Under the pieces are notes generated by a model. The model did not search any database, was not told the DNA's origin, and saw only the letters and a list, made by a program, of their open reading frames with translations. Below, one piece after another: positions 14,848 to 17,448 of a DNA stretch of 17,448 bases. The stretch is from SIG78 sp045533055 (GTDB lineage: Bacteria; Verrucomicrobiota; Lentisphaeria; Victivallales; Victivallaceae), in contig JAZSHD010000108.1 of the NCBI GenBank assembly GCA_045533055.1, positions 1 to 17,448 of the forward strand. The letters are read 5' to 3'. The translations under genes were made by a program, and so were the position numbers. Position 1 is the stretch's first letter. Every line of letters starts with the position of its first letter.

Positions 14848-15381
14848 ATGAATATGAAGATTTTTCTCCTGACAATCAGTCTGGCGGCAACGCTTTTTAC
14901 CGCCAGTCAGCTTTGGGCAAAAACCGCTGATCTCGGGTTCCGCATCGGTAAAGCTGTTGCTGCCGAAATCTCCACCCTGCCCGTGGAAATCATCGGCAAA
15001 GAGCAATTTCCCTACCCGGTTCCGGCAAAAGCGGCTTACGCAGTGGCAGTGCTCAAACTTACCCAGAACCGCTCTTTGAGTTCGCTGGACTACTCGCTGG
15101 TGGTCAATGGTCAGACAGTCCCCTGCATTGCAATAGTCTGCAACATGGCGGCGTTTGTCTGCAATCCCGAAACTACTTACCCCTCGGAAAAAGACTATGC
15201 CAGACTGCTTTTTTTGATCGACACAGCTAAAGTAAAACTTCCCGCCGCAGGAAAAACCATCCACTGTACGCTTAAAAGCAACCTCCGTGGCCGCAGCAGC
15301 GTGACTTTGAATTTTGTCAATCTGGGAAACAAGCCTTTTACCGACTGCACCAAAATTCCGGCAGCGGGTATCCTTAAATAA
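14848..15381 (+). CDS. Small secreted protein of unknown function
   Basis: Protein of 177 residues. Residues 1-24 form a classic signal peptide (MNMKIFLLTISLAATLFTASQLWA) with cleavage likely after LWA. The mature part is beta-rich, with five Cys (two in CIAIVC, then VCNPE, HCTL and DCTK), which could form disulfides in the periplasm. I recognise no family. The segment ETTYPSEKDYARLLFLIDTAKVKLPAAGKT has the feel of an interface-type beta domain but no diagnostic motif. It has its own promoter and is 27 bases before the radical SAM gene, so the two may be co-transcribed. Nothing points to a link with glycan use. Confidence 0.7.
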   Translation: MNMKIFLLTISLAATLFTASQLWAKTADLGFRIGKAVAAEISTLPVEIIGKEQFPYPVPAKAAYAVAVLKLTQNRSLSSLDYSLVVNGQTVPCIAIVCNMAAFVCNPETTYPSEKDYARLLFLIDTAKVKLPAAGKTIHCTLKSNLRGRSSVTLNFVNLGNKPFTDCTKIPAAGILK

Positions 15382-15408
15382 AATTCTGTTTCAGGACTGC
15401 AGCACACT

Positions 15409-17205
15409 ATGAAATCATACGACAATGTACCATATTTACCCACCAACCGGCAGGAGATGGAAGCCTTCGGCTGGGATGAACTGGATGTTTTACTGCTGAC
15501 CGGTGATGCCTATGTGGATCACCCCTCGTTTGGCGTATCGCTGATCGGGCGTATTCTGTTGGCAGCCGGGTTCCGCACCGGGATCATCGCACAATTTCCG
15601 TGGCAGGATCCGGAAGTGCTGAAGGTCATGGGTACGCCCAAAGTCGGTATCGGAATAAGTTCCGGCAATCTGGACAGCATGGTAAATATCTACACTGCCG
15701 GCCGCCGCAAACGCCGGGAAGATGCTTATATTACAAATGGCGAAACCGGCAAGCGGCCGCCTCACGCACTGGTGGTCTATTCGCAGCTTGCCAAGCGGGC
15801 ATTCCCCGGAGTGCCGGTCGTGCTGGGCGGATTGGAAGCAAGCATGCGGCGTGCCACTCACTACGATTACTGGCAGGATAAATTGCGTTTTCCGGTGTTG
15901 GTGGATACCAAAGCCGATATATTGATCTACGGCATGGGCGAGCGACCGGTACTGGAGATTTTCAACCGTTTGCGGGAGCATAAAGACCTTGCCGGTATTC
16001 CCGGAACCGCCAGATTGCTGGGCAAAAAAGCCGCCGAAAGCTTTGTCATGCCCGATAATTTTCTGGAAATGCCCAGTCACGAAGAACATTTGCAGCGAAA
16101 ATCCGCCCTTATGGATTCGACTAAACTTGTGGAGCTTGCCAGCAATCAGCACGCCAACCGGGGTTTGATCGAACGCATCGGCGACAGATTACTGGTCATA
16201 GAGCCGCCGCAGAAACCGCTGACCAGCGAAGAACTCGACCGGGTAAATGAGCTGAATTTCAGCAGAAAGCCCCATCCGGCGTACAAACAACGGATACCGG
16301 CGTTTGAAACTATCCGCGACAGTATTCCGGCTGTCCGGGGCTGTCCCGGCGGTTGTGCATTTTGCGGCCTGGTTGCCCATCAGGGCCGGGGCGTCACCAG
16401 CCGCAGCGAAGGTTCCATCCTGCGTGATATAGAAAAAATCTCTGCCGACAAAAACTTCCGGGGCACCATCAGCGACATCGGCGGAGCCGCCGGGAACATC
16501 TACGGCAGCATTGTTAAAGATACCGCAAAATGCAATGTGTGCAAACGCTCCAGCTGCCTTTGGCCGCTACCCTGCCCCAACTATGTGTGCGACGGCAAAA
16601 GATTGCTGAATCTGCTGCGGGAAATACGGAAGAACCCAAAAGTCAAACATCTTTATATAAATTCGGGTATGCGGCTTGATTTGGCCAATCAGCAGAAAGA
16701 GCTTTTCCGGGAAATCATCAAACATCATGTATCGGGGCACATGAAAGTAGCTCCGGAACATTTGAACAACCATGTGCTTAAGTTGATGCGGAAAAATCCG
16801 GCGGAAGACTTTTATACCTTCAAAAAGTTTTTTGAAGAAGAGAGCCGCAACGCCGGTAAAGAGCAGTACCTCATACCGCTTTTCATTTCCAACTTTCCCG
16901 GCTGTACCGAGCGGGAGATGAAGACCGTTGATGACTTTTTGAATCTGCATAACTGGAGCCCCCAGCAGGTGCAGGATTATATTCCGCTGCCGATGACTAT
17001 GGGGGGAGCCATGTACTACACCGGATTGGCACCCGACGGAACTCCCATTGAGGTCAACCGCGGTTTGGCGGAACGCCGCACCCAGATAAATATGCTCAAA
17101 AAGAAACGCCACGGTGCCCGTCCCCGGAATAATAACGCTAAATACGATAAGTACAACAACAAGAACAATAAAAATAAAAAACGCTCTGCACCCGACAAAG
17201 GTTGA
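15409..17205 (+). CDS. YgiQ-type radical SAM protein
   Basis: Protein of 598 residues. C312, C316 and C319 in RGCPGGCAFCG form the CxxxCxxC motif that binds the [4Fe-4S] cluster and S-adenosylmethionine. The N-terminal ~300 residues (NRQEMEAFGWDELDVLLLTG at the start, then VPVVLGGLEASMRRATHYDY) are the diagnostic YgiQ-type domain, resembling a B12-binding fold. A further Cys group, CNVCKRSSCLWPLPCPNYVC, follows the SAM domain and may bind an additional cluster or metal. The C-terminal ~35 residues are Lys- and Asn-rich, suggesting a disordered, perhaps nucleic-acid-binding tail. The family's reaction is unknown. The start ATG is preceded by CAGGA. The repeat hairpin follows the stop by 10 bases. 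Confidence 0.92.
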   Translation: MKSYDNVPYLPTNRQEMEAFGWDELDVLLLTGDAYVDHPSFGVSLIGRILLAAGFRTGIIAQFPWQDPEVLKVMGTPKVGIGISSGNLDSMVNIYTAGRRKRREDAYITNGETGKRPPHALVVYSQLAKRAFPGVPVVLGGLEASMRRATHYDYWQDKLRFPVLVDTKADILIYGMGERPVLEIFNRLREHKDLAGIPGTARLLGKKAAESFVMPDNFLEMPSHEEHLQRKSALMDSTKLVELASNQHANRGLIERIGDRLLVIEPPQKPLTSEELDRVNELNFSRKPHPAYKQRIPAFETIRDSIPAVRGCPGGCAFCGLVAHQGRGVTSRSEGSILRDIEKISADKNFRGTISDIGGAAGNIYGSIVKDTAKCNVCKRSSCLWPLPCPNYVCDGKRLLNLLREIRKNPKVKHLYINSGMRLDLANQQKELFREIIKHHVSGHMKVAPEHLNNHVLKLMRKNPAEDFYTFKKFFEEESRNAGKEQYLIPLFISNFPGCTEREMKTVDDFLNLHNWSPQQVQDYIPLPMTMGGAMYYTGLAPDGTPIEVNRGLAERRTQINMLKKKRHGARPRNNNAKYDKYNNKNNKNKKRSAPDKG

Positions 17206-17215
17206 TCTGGATACC

Positions 17216-17302
17216 TTGGGGAAGAGGGAAAAACCTTTTTGAAAAAAGGTTCTTTTCCCCCTCCTCAACTTGTCACGGCGTAGCCTCCGGCGAAGACGGA
17301 AC
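17216..17302. repeat. Composite palindromic repeat, copy 3 (inverted)
   Basis: The hairpin at 17216-17268 and the block that follows (CTTGTCACGGCGTAGCC to GGCGAAGACGGAACTCC) are the reverse complement of 90-177, block order included. The stem holds the same single unpaired base as copies 1 and 2, here a C because the orientation is reversed. It starts 10 bases after the ygiQ-type stop, so it probably ends that transcript. Several stem positions are G-T pairs. Confidence 0.8.
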
Positions 17303-17400
17303 TCCACCCCCTCCTATGAGAGACGGTTTGTCAAATTTTATTTGTTAAAAAAATGTAAAAAATATGAAAATCAGCAGAAGATGATTCCCAATGGTTGCTT

Positions 17401-17429
17401 TTGTCTTGCTCCTATTCGCGTTCTATAAT
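17401..17429 (+). promoter_or_regulatory. Sigma-70-type promoter for a gene beyond the window
   Basis: TTGTCT (17401-17406) and a perfect TATAAT (17424-17429) are 17 bases apart. Positions 17303-17400 hold no gene that I can see. Confidence 0.5.
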
Positions 17430-17448
17430 GCTTCTGCCAGGAAGCGAC

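Noticed and set aside
17303..17448. A gene fragment or tRNA at the right edge
   Set aside because: I see no cloverleaf and no open frame with a ribosome site; only a promoter-like sequence near the end.

Overview
The window most resembles the genome of a gut or sediment Lentisphaerota bacterium (Victivallales-like). I base this on two pseudopilin genes carrying the FTLIELLV…AIIAILAAMLLPAL helix and an H-X9-DG tail, placed among secreted sugar-active proteins of the DUF4434, DUF4838 and CBM/TIM-barrel types, with an FAD_oxidored-type enzyme in the same run. This set is characteristic of Lentisphaerota and related PVC bacteria. The assignment is inference, since no rRNA or ribosomal protein gene is present.

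Layout. (1) 1-1024: a dispersed palindromic repeat, then an AraC-type regulator on the minus strand. (2) 1123-11324: a plus-strand glycan-utilisation run read away from the regulator: promoter, DUF4434 TIM-barrel protein, pseudopilin, DUF4838 protein, a broken chimeric gene remnant, a second pseudopilin with an extraordinary leader, a small secreted CBM-like protein, a 991-residue secreted glycosidase-like protein that begins with a paralogue of that small protein, and an FAD-dependent oxidoreductase. (3) 11325-11553: a second copy of the palindromic repeat, framed by inverted repeats, between convergent genes. (4) 11554-14666 on the minus strand: a helical protein of unknown function, a MurA enolpyruvyl transferase with Asp in place of the fosfomycin-binding Cys, and a LacI-type regulator with its own promoter. 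(5) 14779-17205 on the plus strand: a small secreted protein of unknown function and a YgiQ-type radical SAM protein. (6) 17206-17448: a third, inverted copy of the palindromic repeat and a promoter for a gene beyond the window.

How it fits together. The AraC protein probably switches the divergent run. The secreted DUF4434, DUF4838 and CBM/TIM-barrel proteins would act on a complex glycan, the FAD enzyme would oxidise a released sugar or derivative, and the pseudopilins may be part of a secretion or surface-display apparatus. The LacI protein, convergent with the run, is a second candidate regulator. Substrates cannot be read from the sequence.

The most unusual part is 5341-5880. Here a fused remnant of two neighbouring genes leads into a pseudopilin whose 5' end holds three in-frame copies of the FTLIELLV leader word. 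Between them lie long perfect palindromes and eight copies of TTCAC, half of them out of the coding frame. It looks like a place where palindromic cassettes have been added repeatedly at the pseudopilin leader.
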